Source: RI-283 sp964487925
Lineage (GTDB): Bacteria; Pseudomonadota; Gammaproteobacteria; SZUA-140
DNA length: 57,912 nucleotides
NCBI GenBank assembly: GCA_964487925.1
Contig: CAZASZ010000004.1
Location: forward strand, 1-57,912
Reading direction: 5' to 3'
Shown here one piece after another: positions 41,131 to 49,178 of the stretch (position 1 is its first letter; every line of letters starts with the position of its first letter). Below the pieces are notes generated by a model that had not been told where the DNA came from, did not search any database, and saw only the letters and a list, made by a program, of their open reading frames with translations. The translations under genes were made by a program, and so were the position numbers.

Positions 41131-43599
41131 ATGGCAACGCAATCAGAATACCAACCACAACAGATTGAGACCGAGGTACAAACCGCCTGGGCCGAGGCCG
41201 CAGTGTTTCGGGCCGTTGAAGACCCTGCCCGGGAGAAGTTTTATTGTCTGGCCATGTTCCCCTATCCAAGCGGGCGTCTGCATATGGGGCACGTCCGCAA
41301 CTATACCCTTGGCGATGTCATCGCCCGTTTTCAGCGCATGCAGGGGCGCAATGTACTCCAACCCATGGGTTGGGATGCCTTCGGGCTGCCGGCCGAGAAC
41401 GCTGCTATCAAACAGGGCGTGCCACCGGCCGGCTGGACGCACGACAACATCGACTATATGCGTGACCAGCTCAAGCGGCTGGGTTTCGCCTATGACTGGG
41501 ACCGGGAGCTGGCGACCTGTGAGCCAGAATATTACCGCTGGGAGCAGTGGTTTTTCCTGAAGCTGTTGGAGAAGGGGCTCGTCTATCGCAAGACCTCGCC
41601 TGTCAACTGGTGCCCGAACGATGAGACCGTGTTGGCCAATGAACAGGTTGTCGACGGTTGTTGTTGGCGCTGCGATACCCCGGTCGAACGCCGCGAGATA
41701 GCCCAATGGTTTATGCGGATAACAGACTATGCTGACGAGTTGCTGTTGGATATTGATGATCTCGATGGGTGGCCTGAGCAGGTTCGAATCATGCAGCGCC
41801 ATTGGATCGGGCGTTCGGAAGGCGTGTCGATCGACTTCGCCGTGGAGGGATCGTCCGAACCGCTGACGGTCTACACGACGCGTGCGGACACGCTGATGGG
41901 CGTCAGCTATGTCGCGATCGCGGCAGAACACCCGTTGGCGCGCCATGCCGCGCAGAGCAATCCCGACCTGACTGCGTTTATCTTGGCCTGCCAGCAGACA
42001 TCGACGGCCGAATCGGCGGTCGAGACGATGGAAAAGAAGGGCATGGATAGCGGGTTGAGGGCCATTCATCCAATCAGCGGGGAGTCGGTGCCGGTCTGGG
42101 TCGCCAACTTCGTTCTCATGGGCTATGGCACGGGCGCAGTCATGTCGGTCCCGGCGCACGACCAGCGCGATCTCGAGTTCGCACGCCGCTACGATCTCCC
42201 GGTCAAGTGCGTCATCTTTCCTGCAGAGGGAGAGGTAGAGGTAGAGGTGATCACAGATCAGGCCTATGTCGATCCGGGCGTTCTGCGTAATTCGGGCGCT
42301 TTTGACGGCATGGGTTCGGCGCAGGCGCGAGCGGCCATCGCGGATCACCTTGAAGGAGAAAGACGCGGCCGCCGTGAGGTTCAGTATCGTTTGCGCGATT
42401 GGGGTGTATCCCGGCAACGCTATTGGGGGACACCGATCCCCATCATTCACTGTCCCGACTGCGGTATTGTCCCGGTCCCGGAATCAGACCTTCCCGTTCG
42501 CCTACCGACCGATGTTGTCATCGACGGCTCTGGGTCGCCGTTGCAGAAGATGGCCTCGTTCTATGAGGTCGATTGCCCTTGCTGCAAGAAAGCTGCGCGG
42601 CGTGAGACGGACACCTTCGACACCTTCATGGAGTCCTCCTGGTATTACGCGCGTTATTGCAGCGCGGATGCCGAAGACGCCATGCTCGATGACCGCGTCG
42701 ATTACTGGTTGCCTGTCGATCAATATGTCGGTGGTATCGAACATGCCATCCTACATCTGTTGTACGCCCGATTTTTCCACCGCCTGATGCGGGACGTGGG
42801 CGTGGTCAAGGGCAACGAACCGTTCGCTCACCTCCTGACCCAAGGCATGGTGCTTAAGGATGGCGCCAAGATGTCCAAATCAAAGGGCAATACGGTCGAC
42901 CCCGAAGAACTGATCGCGCGCTATGGCGCCGATACGGTGCGCCTGTTCATGATGTTTGCCGCGCCACCGGAGCAATCCTTGGAGTGGTCCGATAGTGGTG
43001 TTGAAGGCGCGTCGCGCTTCTTGAAGCGGCTCTGGGTCCGAGTGGCGGCCCACCTCGAGAGCGGGCCGGTTGAGGAGAGTCTCGATCCTGAGGGGTTGAC
43101 TGACGCTCAACGCGAGCTGCGTCGGCAGGTGCATACCCTGCTCGCCAAAGTTACCGACGATATGGCGCGCAGGCATACGTTCAACACGGCAATTGCGGCC
43201 GTCATGGAGCTCGTGAACGCCCTCTATCGATTCGAAGATGATTCGGCGCAGGGGCGAGCGGTGATGCATGAGGCCCTAGAGGTCGCCGTGCTCGTGCTGG
43301 CGCCGATGGTACCGCACATCTGCGAACGTCTCTGGCATCTGCTCGGTCAGGAGGGTTTTGTTGTTGATGCGGCGTGGCCATCGGTTGACGAGGACGCCCT
43401 TCGCCAGGAGGTCGTCGATATCGTCGTACAGGTAAACGGAAAACTGCGTGATCGCATACAGGTCTCCGTTGATGCCGGTCGTGAGACTATCGAGCAAACC
43501 GCCCGGAGCGCAGAGAATGTCATGCGCTTTATCGAGGACAAGGATGTCAAGCGGGTCGTGGTCGTTCCGGGCAAGTTAGTCAATATTGTGGTCGTATGA
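41131..43599 (+). CDS. leuS: leucyl-tRNA synthetase
   Basis: Class I synthetase charging tRNA-Leu, with editing. From ATG 41131 (MATQSEYQPQQIETEVQTAW) it has 822 residues. The ATP-site signatures are HMGH at residues about 51-54 (GRLHMGHVRNY) and KMSKS at about 580. The CP1 editing domain lies between (TTRADTLMGVSYVAIAAEHP). A C-terminal domain ends LRDRIQVSVDAGRETIEQTA. First gene of the run leuS-lptE-holA-proA-nadD-rsfS. An upstream in-frame start at 41053 adds non-homologous residues. Confidence 0.97.
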   Translation: MATQSEYQPQQIETEVQTAWAEAAVFRAVEDPAREKFYCLAMFPYPSGRLHMGHVRNYTLGDVIARFQRMQGRNVLQPMGWDAFGLPAENAAIKQGVPPAGWTHDNIDYMRDQLKRLGFAYDWDRELATCEPEYYRWEQWFFLKLLEKGLVYRKTSPVNWCPNDETVLANEQVVDGCCWRCDTPVERREIAQWFMRITDYADELLLDIDDLDGWPEQVRIMQRHWIGRSEGVSIDFAVEGSSEPLTVYTTRADTLMGVSYVAIAAEHPLARHAAQSNPDLTAFILACQQTSTAESAVETMEKKGMDSGLRAIHPISGESVPVWVANFVLMGYGTGAVMSVPAHDQRDLEFARRYDLPVKCVIFPAEGEVEVEVITDQAYVDPGVLRNSGAFDGMGSAQARAAIADHLEGERRGRREVQYRLRDWGVSRQRYWGTPIPIIHCPDCGIVPVPESDLPVRLPTDVVIDGSGSPLQKMASFYEVDCPCCKKAARRETDTFDTFMESSWYYARYCSADAEDAMLDDRVDYWLPVDQYVGGIEHAILHLLYARFFHRLMRDVGVVKGNEPFAHLLTQGMVLKDGAKMSKSKGNTVDPEELIARYGADTVRLFMMFAAPPEQSLEWSDSGVEGASRFLKRLWVRVAAHLESGPVEESLDPEGLTDAQRELRRQVHTLLAKVTDDMARRHTFNTAIAAVMELVNALYRFEDDSAQGRAVMHEALEVAVLVLAPMVPHICERLWHLLGQEGFVVDAAWPSVDEDALRQEVVDIVVQVNGKLRDRIQVSVDAGRETIEQTARSAENVMRFIEDKDVKRVVVVPGKLVNIVVV

Positions 43600-43609
43600 G
43601 GCGTTAGGG

Positions 43610-44125
43610 ATGTTGCGACGAACCGTGCTGAAGTTCGTGTCGATCGGGATTCTGATTGGCATATCGTTGTCTGGATGCGGTTTCCATTTGCGCGGCAGCC
43701 AGCTTGGCGTGCAGTCCCTGCCGCCGCTCTATATCAAGGGCGAGGATCTGACTGGGGTTGATGTCATTTATAACGTCATGCGTCAGTACGGAGTGGCGGT
43801 CGTCGCTCGTAGCGAAGAAGGCGCGCTCGTTTTGAACCTGCTCTCCGATAAGCGTGAACGTCGGGTGCTATCCGTCAACACGGCCGGAAAGGTCCAGGAA
43901 TATGAGCTGCATTATGAACTGGTCTTTACTGTAGAAGACAATAATGGAACGGTCCTGATGCCGGAGCAGAGCATCTCGCTGCTGCGTGATTTCGATTTTT
44001 CGGGGGACGACGTCCTGGCCAAGGAATCGGAGGCGGATGGCCTGTATCGGGTGATGCAGGAGGATGCCGCCGGACAGATTGTCACGCGCATTAACGCCCA
44101 GCTTGGTCGGGCGCCCACCCAGTGA
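43610..44125 (+). CDS. lptE: LPS-assembly lipoprotein LptE
   Basis: Outer-membrane lipoprotein that plugs and assembles the LptD LPS translocon. 171 residues with a signal peptide ending in lipobox ISLSGC, directly followed by GFHLRG, the conserved start of LptE (RlpB). A positively charged N-region precedes it. The ATG at 43610 has AGGG close upstream; a start at 43586 would overlap leuS. It follows leuS by ten bases, the standard gammaproteobacterial order. Confidence 0.93.
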   Translation: MLRRTVLKFVSIGILIGISLSGCGFHLRGSQLGVQSLPPLYIKGEDLTGVDVIYNVMRQYGVAVVARSEEGALVLNLLSDKRERRVLSVNTAGKVQEYELHYELVFTVEDNNGTVLMPEQSISLLRDFDFSGDDVLAKESEADGLYRVMQEDAAGQIVTRINAQLGRAPTQ

Positions 44126-44134
44126 ATCGCACTG

Positions 44135-45163
44135 ATGCAGCTTAGACCCGATCAACTGCCGGCGCAGTTGAAGCGGATGTTACCAGCGGTCGTTCTGATC
44201 TCTGGAGAAGAGCCTCTACAGGTGAGTGAGGCCGCCGACCTTGTTCGCGACCAGGCAAAGGCGCTGGGTTGCGGCGAACGCGTTGTCATGGATGGCGGAC
44301 CCAAGTTTGAATGGGTGCGTTTGCGGCAGGAATCGCAGGCCATGTCCCTATTCGTCCAGCGTCGGTTGATTGAGCTGCGTTTGCCCGAGGCCAAGGTTGG
44401 AAAGGAGGGCGCCGAGGCAATCTGCGCCTACGTAGCCGAGCTTCCGCCCGAAACCTATTTGCTGATCGTTTGTCAGGGGCGCCTGGACAACAGGACCAAG
44501 TCCTCACGCTGGTGCAAGGCCATCGATCAGGCCGGGTGGGTAGTCCCGGTTTGGCCGGTGGAGACGGCCAGACTTCCGCAATGGGTCTCTGAACGCATGA
44601 GCCGCGAAGGTTTGCGCGCGTCTCGTGAGGCCTGTGCGCTGCTGGCCGAGCGCATGGAGGGGAATTTATTGGCCTGCGCCCAGGAGATCCGAAAGCTGGC
44701 GCTGCTCAAACCGGACGGAGACATTACGCCCGAGGATATACTGGCGCTGGTGGCTGATAGCGCTCGTTATGACATCTTTGTGTATAGCGACGCCGCCTTG
44801 TCGGGCGATCTCGCGCGTCTACCCAAGATACTGCACGGCCTGCGCCAAGAAGGAGTCCCCGAGACTTTGGTGCTATGGGCCTTGCAGCGAGAGATTCGGA
44901 ATATGCTGGGCATGCGCAGGGCAATGGGGCAGGGCGCCGGCCTGGATCAGGTGATTCAGGGCGCCCGGATATGGCCTAGGGCGCGTGTGGATACAGTACG
45001 TAAGGGCCTGCAGCGTCATGATGAACGAGGCTGGTGGGACTTCCTTGCCATGGCTGGTGAGGTCGACCAGACGATTAAAGGGCTGGTGGACGGCATCGCC
45101 TGGGATAAATTGCTACAATTGGGCACTGCGATCGCGGGATTTTCCAGCCCGCAGGTAAGATAG
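44135..45163 (+). CDS. holA: DNA polymerase III delta subunit
   Basis: Clamp-loader subunit that opens the beta sliding clamp. 342 residues starting MQLRPDQLPAQLKRMLPAVVLISGEEPLQVSEA, the usual HolA N terminus (domain I, AAA+-like without Walker A). Domain II (PEDILALVADSARYDIFVYSDAALSG) and the helical C-terminal collar domain follow. Nine bases after lptE. Full length. Confidence 0.94.
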   Translation: MQLRPDQLPAQLKRMLPAVVLISGEEPLQVSEAADLVRDQAKALGCGERVVMDGGPKFEWVRLRQESQAMSLFVQRRLIELRLPEAKVGKEGAEAICAYVAELPPETYLLIVCQGRLDNRTKSSRWCKAIDQAGWVVPVWPVETARLPQWVSERMSREGLRASREACALLAERMEGNLLACAQEIRKLALLKPDGDITPEDILALVADSARYDIFVYSDAALSGDLARLPKILHGLRQEGVPETLVLWALQREIRNMLGMRRAMGQGAGLDQVIQGARIWPRARVDTVRKGLQRHDERGWWDFLAMAGEVDQTIKGLVDGIAWDKLLQLGTAIAGFSSPQVR

Positions 45164-45187
45164 AGAAGGTATGCGGAGCGAGCAAGA

Positions 45188-46444
45188 ATGAGTATTCATG
45201 AGTACATGACGGGAGTCGGGCAGCGTGCACGCGCCGCGAGCCGCCTCTTGGTCGGCGCGACGACGGCGCAAAAAAATCAGGCCCTGATGGCAATGGCTGA
45301 CGCCATAGAGGAGGCTGTGGAGGCGCTGCTCGCGGCCAACGCCATCGATATGAATCGCGGCGAATCGGACGCGCTTGATGCCGCGCTGCTCGAGCGGCTC
45401 GCACTCAACGAGGATCGAGTCCAGGCCATGGCCGACGGCCTGCGCCAGATCGCGGCCCTGCCTGATCCGGTGGGCCAAATCCGTGATCTCGATTACCGTC
45501 CCTCGGGAATCCAGGTCGGACGCATGCGCGTTCCGCTTGGTGTGATCGGTATCATTTACGAATCTCGTCCCAACGTTACGGCCGATGCGGCCGGTCTTTG
45601 CCTCAAGTCCGGTAACGCGGCCATCCTGCGCGGCGGCTCTGAGGCCATCGAGTCCAACCGTGTCATCGCGACCTGCATCCAGAGCGCCATCACGTCCGCA
45701 GGCCTGCCGGCGGACGCCATCCAGGTAGTCGATACCACGGACCGCGCCGCTGTCGGCGAACTCCTCCGGCTCAAGGATTTAGTCGATATCATCGTGCCCA
45801 GAGGCGGTCAGGGCCTGATCGATCGGGTCTCGGCCGAGGCCTGCATGCCGGTGATTAAACATCTGCACGGGATTTGTCATGTTTATATCGATGACCGCGC
45901 CGATCCGGAGAAGGCCATCGCGGTCGCCTACAATGCCAAGACCCAGCGCTATGGGACCTGCAACACTATGGAGACGCTGTTAATCGCGGAAGGCATCGCG
46001 AGCCGGGTGTTGCCGGAGCTGGCGAAGATGTATCGGAAGGCTGGTGTCGAACTCAGGGGGTGTCCGGCGACTTGCGCCCTGATCGACGACATCGCCGCCG
46101 CAACCGTGGAGGACTGGCGCACTGAGTACCTAGCCCCAGTCCTGTCGATACGGTTGGTCGCGGATATGGATGCCGCCATGGAGCATATCCGCGAATACGG
46201 TTCCGGACATACGGAATCGATGGTCAGCGAGGACATCACGCGTTGCCGGCGTTTCCTACGCGAGGTCGATTCGAGCTCGGTCATGATCAACGCCTCGACA
46301 CGGTTCGCTGACGGTTACGAGTATGGGCTGGGCGCCGAGATCGGTATAAGTACGGATAAGCTTCATGCCCGCGGCCCAGTCGGTCTCGAGGGTCTGACTT
46401 CTTTGAAGTACATCGTCCTCGGTGACGGGCATATCCGCGGCTGA
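45188..46444 (+). CDS. proA: gamma-glutamyl phosphate reductase
   Basis: Second step of proline synthesis: NADPH-dependent reduction of gamma-glutamyl phosphate to the semialdehyde. 418 residues of the aldehyde-dehydrogenase superfamily, with PLGVIGIIYESRPNVTADAAGLCLKSGNA, the loop VPRGGQGLI and the active-site Cys in YGTCNTMETLL. Lies between holA and nadD, a known arrangement. proB is not in the window. Full length. Confidence 0.96.
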   Translation: MSIHEYMTGVGQRARAASRLLVGATTAQKNQALMAMADAIEEAVEALLAANAIDMNRGESDALDAALLERLALNEDRVQAMADGLRQIAALPDPVGQIRDLDYRPSGIQVGRMRVPLGVIGIIYESRPNVTADAAGLCLKSGNAAILRGGSEAIESNRVIATCIQSAITSAGLPADAIQVVDTTDRAAVGELLRLKDLVDIIVPRGGQGLIDRVSAEACMPVIKHLHGICHVYIDDRADPEKAIAVAYNAKTQRYGTCNTMETLLIAEGIASRVLPELAKMYRKAGVELRGCPATCALIDDIAAATVEDWRTEYLAPVLSIRLVADMDAAMEHIREYGSGHTESMVSEDITRCRRFLREVDSSSVMINASTRFADGYEYGLGAEIGISTDKLHARGPVGLEGLTSLKYIVLGDGHIRG

Positions 46445-46494
46445 ATGCTCATGCCGGACGTTCAGATGATGTCTCATTTTGCCGGGCTCGAGAT

Positions 46495-47118
46495 TTGATC
46501 GGGGTCTTCGGCGGGACCTTTGACCCGGTTCACTTTGGACACCTGCGGATGGCATTGGAGGTCCAGCAGGCCCTGGGCCTGAGTGAGGTGCGTTTTATCC
46601 CCTGTCATCGTCCGCCGCATCGCGATCCGGCGGATGCGGTGCCAGAGGTTCGTCTCGCCATGCTGCAGCTCGCCGTGGCGGGCCAGCCTGGCTTTGTCGT
46701 GGACACGCGTGAATTTGATCGCGATGGGCCATCCTACACCGTCGACACGCTGGCCTCTCTGCGTTGTGAACTGCCCGACGAGCCTCTGTGTCTCATGATG
46801 GGCATGGACGCATTTGCATCCCTGGCCGGATGGTCGAGGTGGGACCGAATATTGGAACTCGCGCATATCGTTGTGTTTCATCGCGAGGGTTTTGCGCTTC
46901 CGGAGCTGGGACCGCTGGTCGGCTTCTTCTCGGAGCATCATGTAACGGACTCCGCGATCCTGAAGTCCTGTCCGGCGGGGCACATCTGGGTCCAGGATGT
47001 GACGCCACTGGCCATATCGGCGACGGCCATTCGGGCGGCCACTGCTCAAGGGCGGTCGGTCCGCTATCTTGCGCCCGACGATGTCCTGGCATACATTCAA
47101 TCACATGAAGTCTATTAA
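46495..47118 (+). CDS. nadD: nicotinate-nucleotide adenylyltransferase
   Basis: Forms deamido-NAD from nicotinate mononucleotide and ATP. 207 residues. The nucleotidyltransferase motif GVFGGTFDPVHFGHLRMA (HxGH) lies at the very N terminus and the ISATAIR motif near the C terminus. The only start compatible with the conserved N terminus is TTG at 46495; the nearby ATG codons are in other frames. Followed 18 bases later by rsfS. Confidence 0.93.
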   Translation: MIGVFGGTFDPVHFGHLRMALEVQQALGLSEVRFIPCHRPPHRDPADAVPEVRLAMLQLAVAGQPGFVVDTREFDRDGPSYTVDTLASLRCELPDEPLCLMMGMDAFASLAGWSRWDRILELAHIVVFHREGFALPELGPLVGFFSEHHVTDSAILKSCPAGHIWVQDVTPLAISATAIRAATAQGRSVRYLAPDDVLAYIQSHEVY

Positions 47119-47136
47119 GAAGGTTTAAACGAATCA

Positions 47137-47490
47137 ATGCATGAATACACCAAGGCCCTTACCGACTTGGCAGTCGAGGCCCTAGAAGATCTCAAGGCCG
47201 AGTCCATCACCGTGCTGAATGTGACAGATATGAGTAGCATGACTGATGTCATGATCGTCGCGAGTGGTCGTTCAAGTCGTCAGGTTCGCGCCATCGTCAA
47301 CCATGTCGTGACCGAGGCCAAGGCCAAGGGCTATAAGCCGCTTGGCGTCGAGGGCGAGCGAGAAGGGGAATGGGGTCTGGTTGACCTTGGCGATGTCGTG
47401 GTTCACGTCATGCAGCCCGAGGTCCGAGACTTCTATCAGCTCGAAAAGCTTTGGCAGATAAAGGACCAAGACTTGGCGGAACAAAATTAG
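47137..47490 (+). CDS. rsfS: ribosome silencing factor RsfS
   Basis: Binds ribosomal protein L14 and blocks subunit joining when nutrients fall. 117 residues, Iojap/RsfS family: DMSSMTDVMIVASGRSSRQV and EGEREGEWGLVDLGDVVVHVMQPEVRDFY are the conserved blocks. The usual next gene, rlmH, is absent: a strong terminator and tRNA genes follow instead, so the operon ends here. Confidence 0.95.
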   Translation: MHEYTKALTDLAVEALEDLKAESITVLNVTDMSSMTDVMIVASGRSSRQVRAIVNHVVTEAKAKGYKPLGVEGEREGEWGLVDLGDVVVHVMQPEVRDFYQLEKLWQIKDQDLAEQN

Positions 47491-47523
47491 CCAGGTCCCG
47501 GTTGGTCCGGGACCTGGCTTTTC
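47489..47523 (+). terminator. rho-independent terminator after rsfS
   Basis: AGCCAGGTCCCG (47489-47500) pairs fully with CGGGACCTGGCT (47508-47519) across a seven-base loop, followed by TTTTC. It overlaps the rsfS stop codon and ends the leuS-rsfS operon. Confidence 0.88.
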
Positions 47524-47571
47524 TCATGTCTTGCAACTCTGCGCTTGACTCGGTAGTTTTGTATTAAAGGC

Positions 47572-47600
47572 TTGACAGCTACCCCCCAGATATAGAGAAT
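47572..47600 (+). promoter_or_regulatory. sigma-70 promoter of tRNA-Gly
   Basis: A perfect -35 TTGACA (47572-47577), 17-base spacer, and -10 GAGAAT (47595-47600, four of six). The predicted start is about 15 bases before the tRNA. The last T of the -10 is also the first base of a repeat-end relic. Confidence 0.6.
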
Positions 47601-47614
47601 AGCCGGCTGTTGAA
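47600..47614 (+). repeat. end relic of the TA-bounded repeat
   Basis: TAGCCGGCTGTTGAA is identical to the outer 15 bases of the left end of repeat copy 1 (5005-5019), again beginning at TA. The rest of the element is missing. It lies between the promoter -10 and the mature tRNA-Gly. A chance match of 15 bases is unlikely. Confidence 0.6.
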
Positions 47615-47621
47615 TCGCGAA

Positions 47622-47696
47622 GCGGGAATAGCTCAGTGGTAGAGCACAACCTTGCCAAGGTTGGGGTCGCGAGTTCGAATCTCGTTTCCCGCTCCA
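47622..47696 (+). tRNA. tRNA-Gly (GCC anticodon)
   Basis: A 75-base cloverleaf: acceptor GCGGGAA pairs with TTCCCGC, D-arm GCTC/GAGC, anticodon stem CCTT-GCC-AAGG region giving GCC, T-arm with GTTCGAATC, and encoded TCCA at the 3 prime end. The charging enzyme GlyQS is encoded in the window. Confidence 0.96.
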
Positions 47697-47831
47697 AAGT
47701 TTGCGCAGATCCGATGGCTAAGCGCCCTTAGTCTCTACGGGTTCTTGCGGCGCACCTCTCCTTGGGGTATCGGTTAGTATCAGCACCTAATGCTCGGATA
47801 TCCATCCGGCATGCACTATGCGTTCTTCCCT

Positions 47832-47905
47832 GGCTGGGTGGCAGAGTGGTTATGCAGCGGCCTGCAAAGCCGTGGACGGCGGTTCGATTCCGCCCTCAGC
47901 CTCCA
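47832..47905 (+). tRNA. tRNA-Cys (GCA anticodon)
   Basis: A 74-base cloverleaf: acceptor GGCTGGG with CTCAGCC (one G-T pair), anticodon GCA in CCTGCAAAG, T-loop GTTCGATTC, and encoded TCCA end. It lies 135 bases after tRNA-Gly, consistent with the common Gly-Cys tRNA cluster. No tRNA-Leu follows. Confidence 0.95.
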
Positions 47906-48024
47906 AGTCGTTTTCCATACCTTCCCGACGCGAAATTTGGTTTGATTCGCGACCCATTGGGTCAAGCCAATATTGTTCCTTGCCGATAAGTCTTCTATGT
48001 ATAACTTTAGGCGGGAGCTGTAGC

Positions 48025-49164
48025 GTGGAACTCAATGATTATCTGAATTTGATGGTGTCCAGGGATGCGTCGGATCTCTATCTGGCAGTAGGCGCCCCAG
48101 CCAGTATGCGAGTCAATGGCCAGATTAGCCCCGTTGAAAAGGCCCCTTTGACGCCGGTTTGGATGCGTGAAACGGCCTTTAAAATTATGAATCCGGACCA
48201 GCAGAAGTCGTTCTTGAAGAATCCCGAGATGAACGTCGCGCTTGGCGACGATGAGATTGGACGTTTTCGTGTGAATATATTCAAACAACGGGGACACGTC
48301 GGTATGGTGATTCGTTGTATCAAGACGGAGATTCCCGATGCCGAGCTCTTGGGGATACCCTCAATCGTAAAGAAGCTCATTATGCAGAAGCGCGGCCTGA
48401 TCCTTTTTGTCGGCGCCACGGGTTCGGGTAAGTCGACTTCGCTGGCGTCGCTGATCGATTACCGCAACACCAACAGTGCCGGTCATATCATCACGATCGA
48501 GGATCCGATCGAATACGTGCATCGGCATAAACGCTCGATTATCAATCAGCGTGAGGTTGGCGACGATACCATGACCTATGCCGACGCACTCAAGAACACC
48601 CTGCGTCAGGCCCCCGATGTCATCCTGATTGGCGAGATCCGGGATCGCGAAACCATGGAGCATGCCATCGCATTTGCCGAGACCGGACATCTTGCGATCT
48701 CGACACTGCACGCAAATAATTCCAACCAAGCCGTTGAGCGTATTGTCAATTTCTTTCCCGAGGAGCGCCATAACCAGCTATATATGGATCTGTCCTTGAA
48801 CCTGAAGGGTGTGGTTTCCCAACGCTTGATTCCTTCACTGGACGGCAAGCGGGTCGCGGCCTTCGAGATCCTTCTGGGGACACCTCTGGTCAGCGATCTC
48901 CTACTGAAGGGCGATATTCACAAGATCAAGGAAGTCATGGAGCGTTCCGAAAATCTCGGCATGAAGACTTTTGACTCGGCCCTCTATTCGCTCTATAAGT
49001 CCGGCCACATCTCCTTCGAAGAGGCCCTAAGGAACGCAGATTCTCAAAACAATCTGCGCCTCCGGATCAGTCTGGAAGAGCGGAGCGATCAGGATCAGTC
49101 AGGACTTCGCCTCAGCGAAGAAGAGGCCCCGCATGGGACGCTCAACGGTATGTTCTCGCGCTAA
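48025..49164 (+). CDS. pilU: PilT/PilU-family type IV pilus retraction ATPase, PilU type
   Basis: Hexameric motor that helps depolymerise type IV pili for twitching. 379 residues from GTG 48025, which follows GGGAG; the open frame upstream runs through tRNA-Cys and is not coding. Walker A GATGSGKST, Asp box IITIEDPIEY, Walker B VILIGEIRD and the His box ISTLHAN are present. MVSRDASDLYL and the tail EEALRNADSQNNLRLRI fit PilU better than PilT. pilT, the usual upstream partner on which PilU depends, is not in the window; tRNA genes precede it instead. Confidence 0.92.
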   Translation: MELNDYLNLMVSRDASDLYLAVGAPASMRVNGQISPVEKAPLTPVWMRETAFKIMNPDQQKSFLKNPEMNVALGDDEIGRFRVNIFKQRGHVGMVIRCIKTEIPDAELLGIPSIVKKLIMQKRGLILFVGATGSGKSTSLASLIDYRNTNSAGHIITIEDPIEYVHRHKRSIINQREVGDDTMTYADALKNTLRQAPDVILIGEIRDRETMEHAIAFAETGHLAISTLHANNSNQAVERIVNFFPEERHNQLYMDLSLNLKGVVSQRLIPSLDGKRVAAFEILLGTPLVSDLLLKGDIHKIKEVMERSENLGMKTFDSALYSLYKSGHISFEEALRNADSQNNLRLRISLEERSDQDQSGLRLSEEEAPHGTLNGMFSR

Positions 49165-49178
49165 AAAAGGGACCCCCG

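Noticed and set aside
41143..42450. Long open frame of 435 codons on the minus strand
   Set aside because: Lies wholly antisense to leuS; it arises from codon bias of the real gene and has no ribosome site or recognisable domain.
47818..48024. Upstream extension of pilU
   Set aside because: The frame passes through tRNA-Cys; GTG 48025 with GGGAG fits the PilU N terminus.
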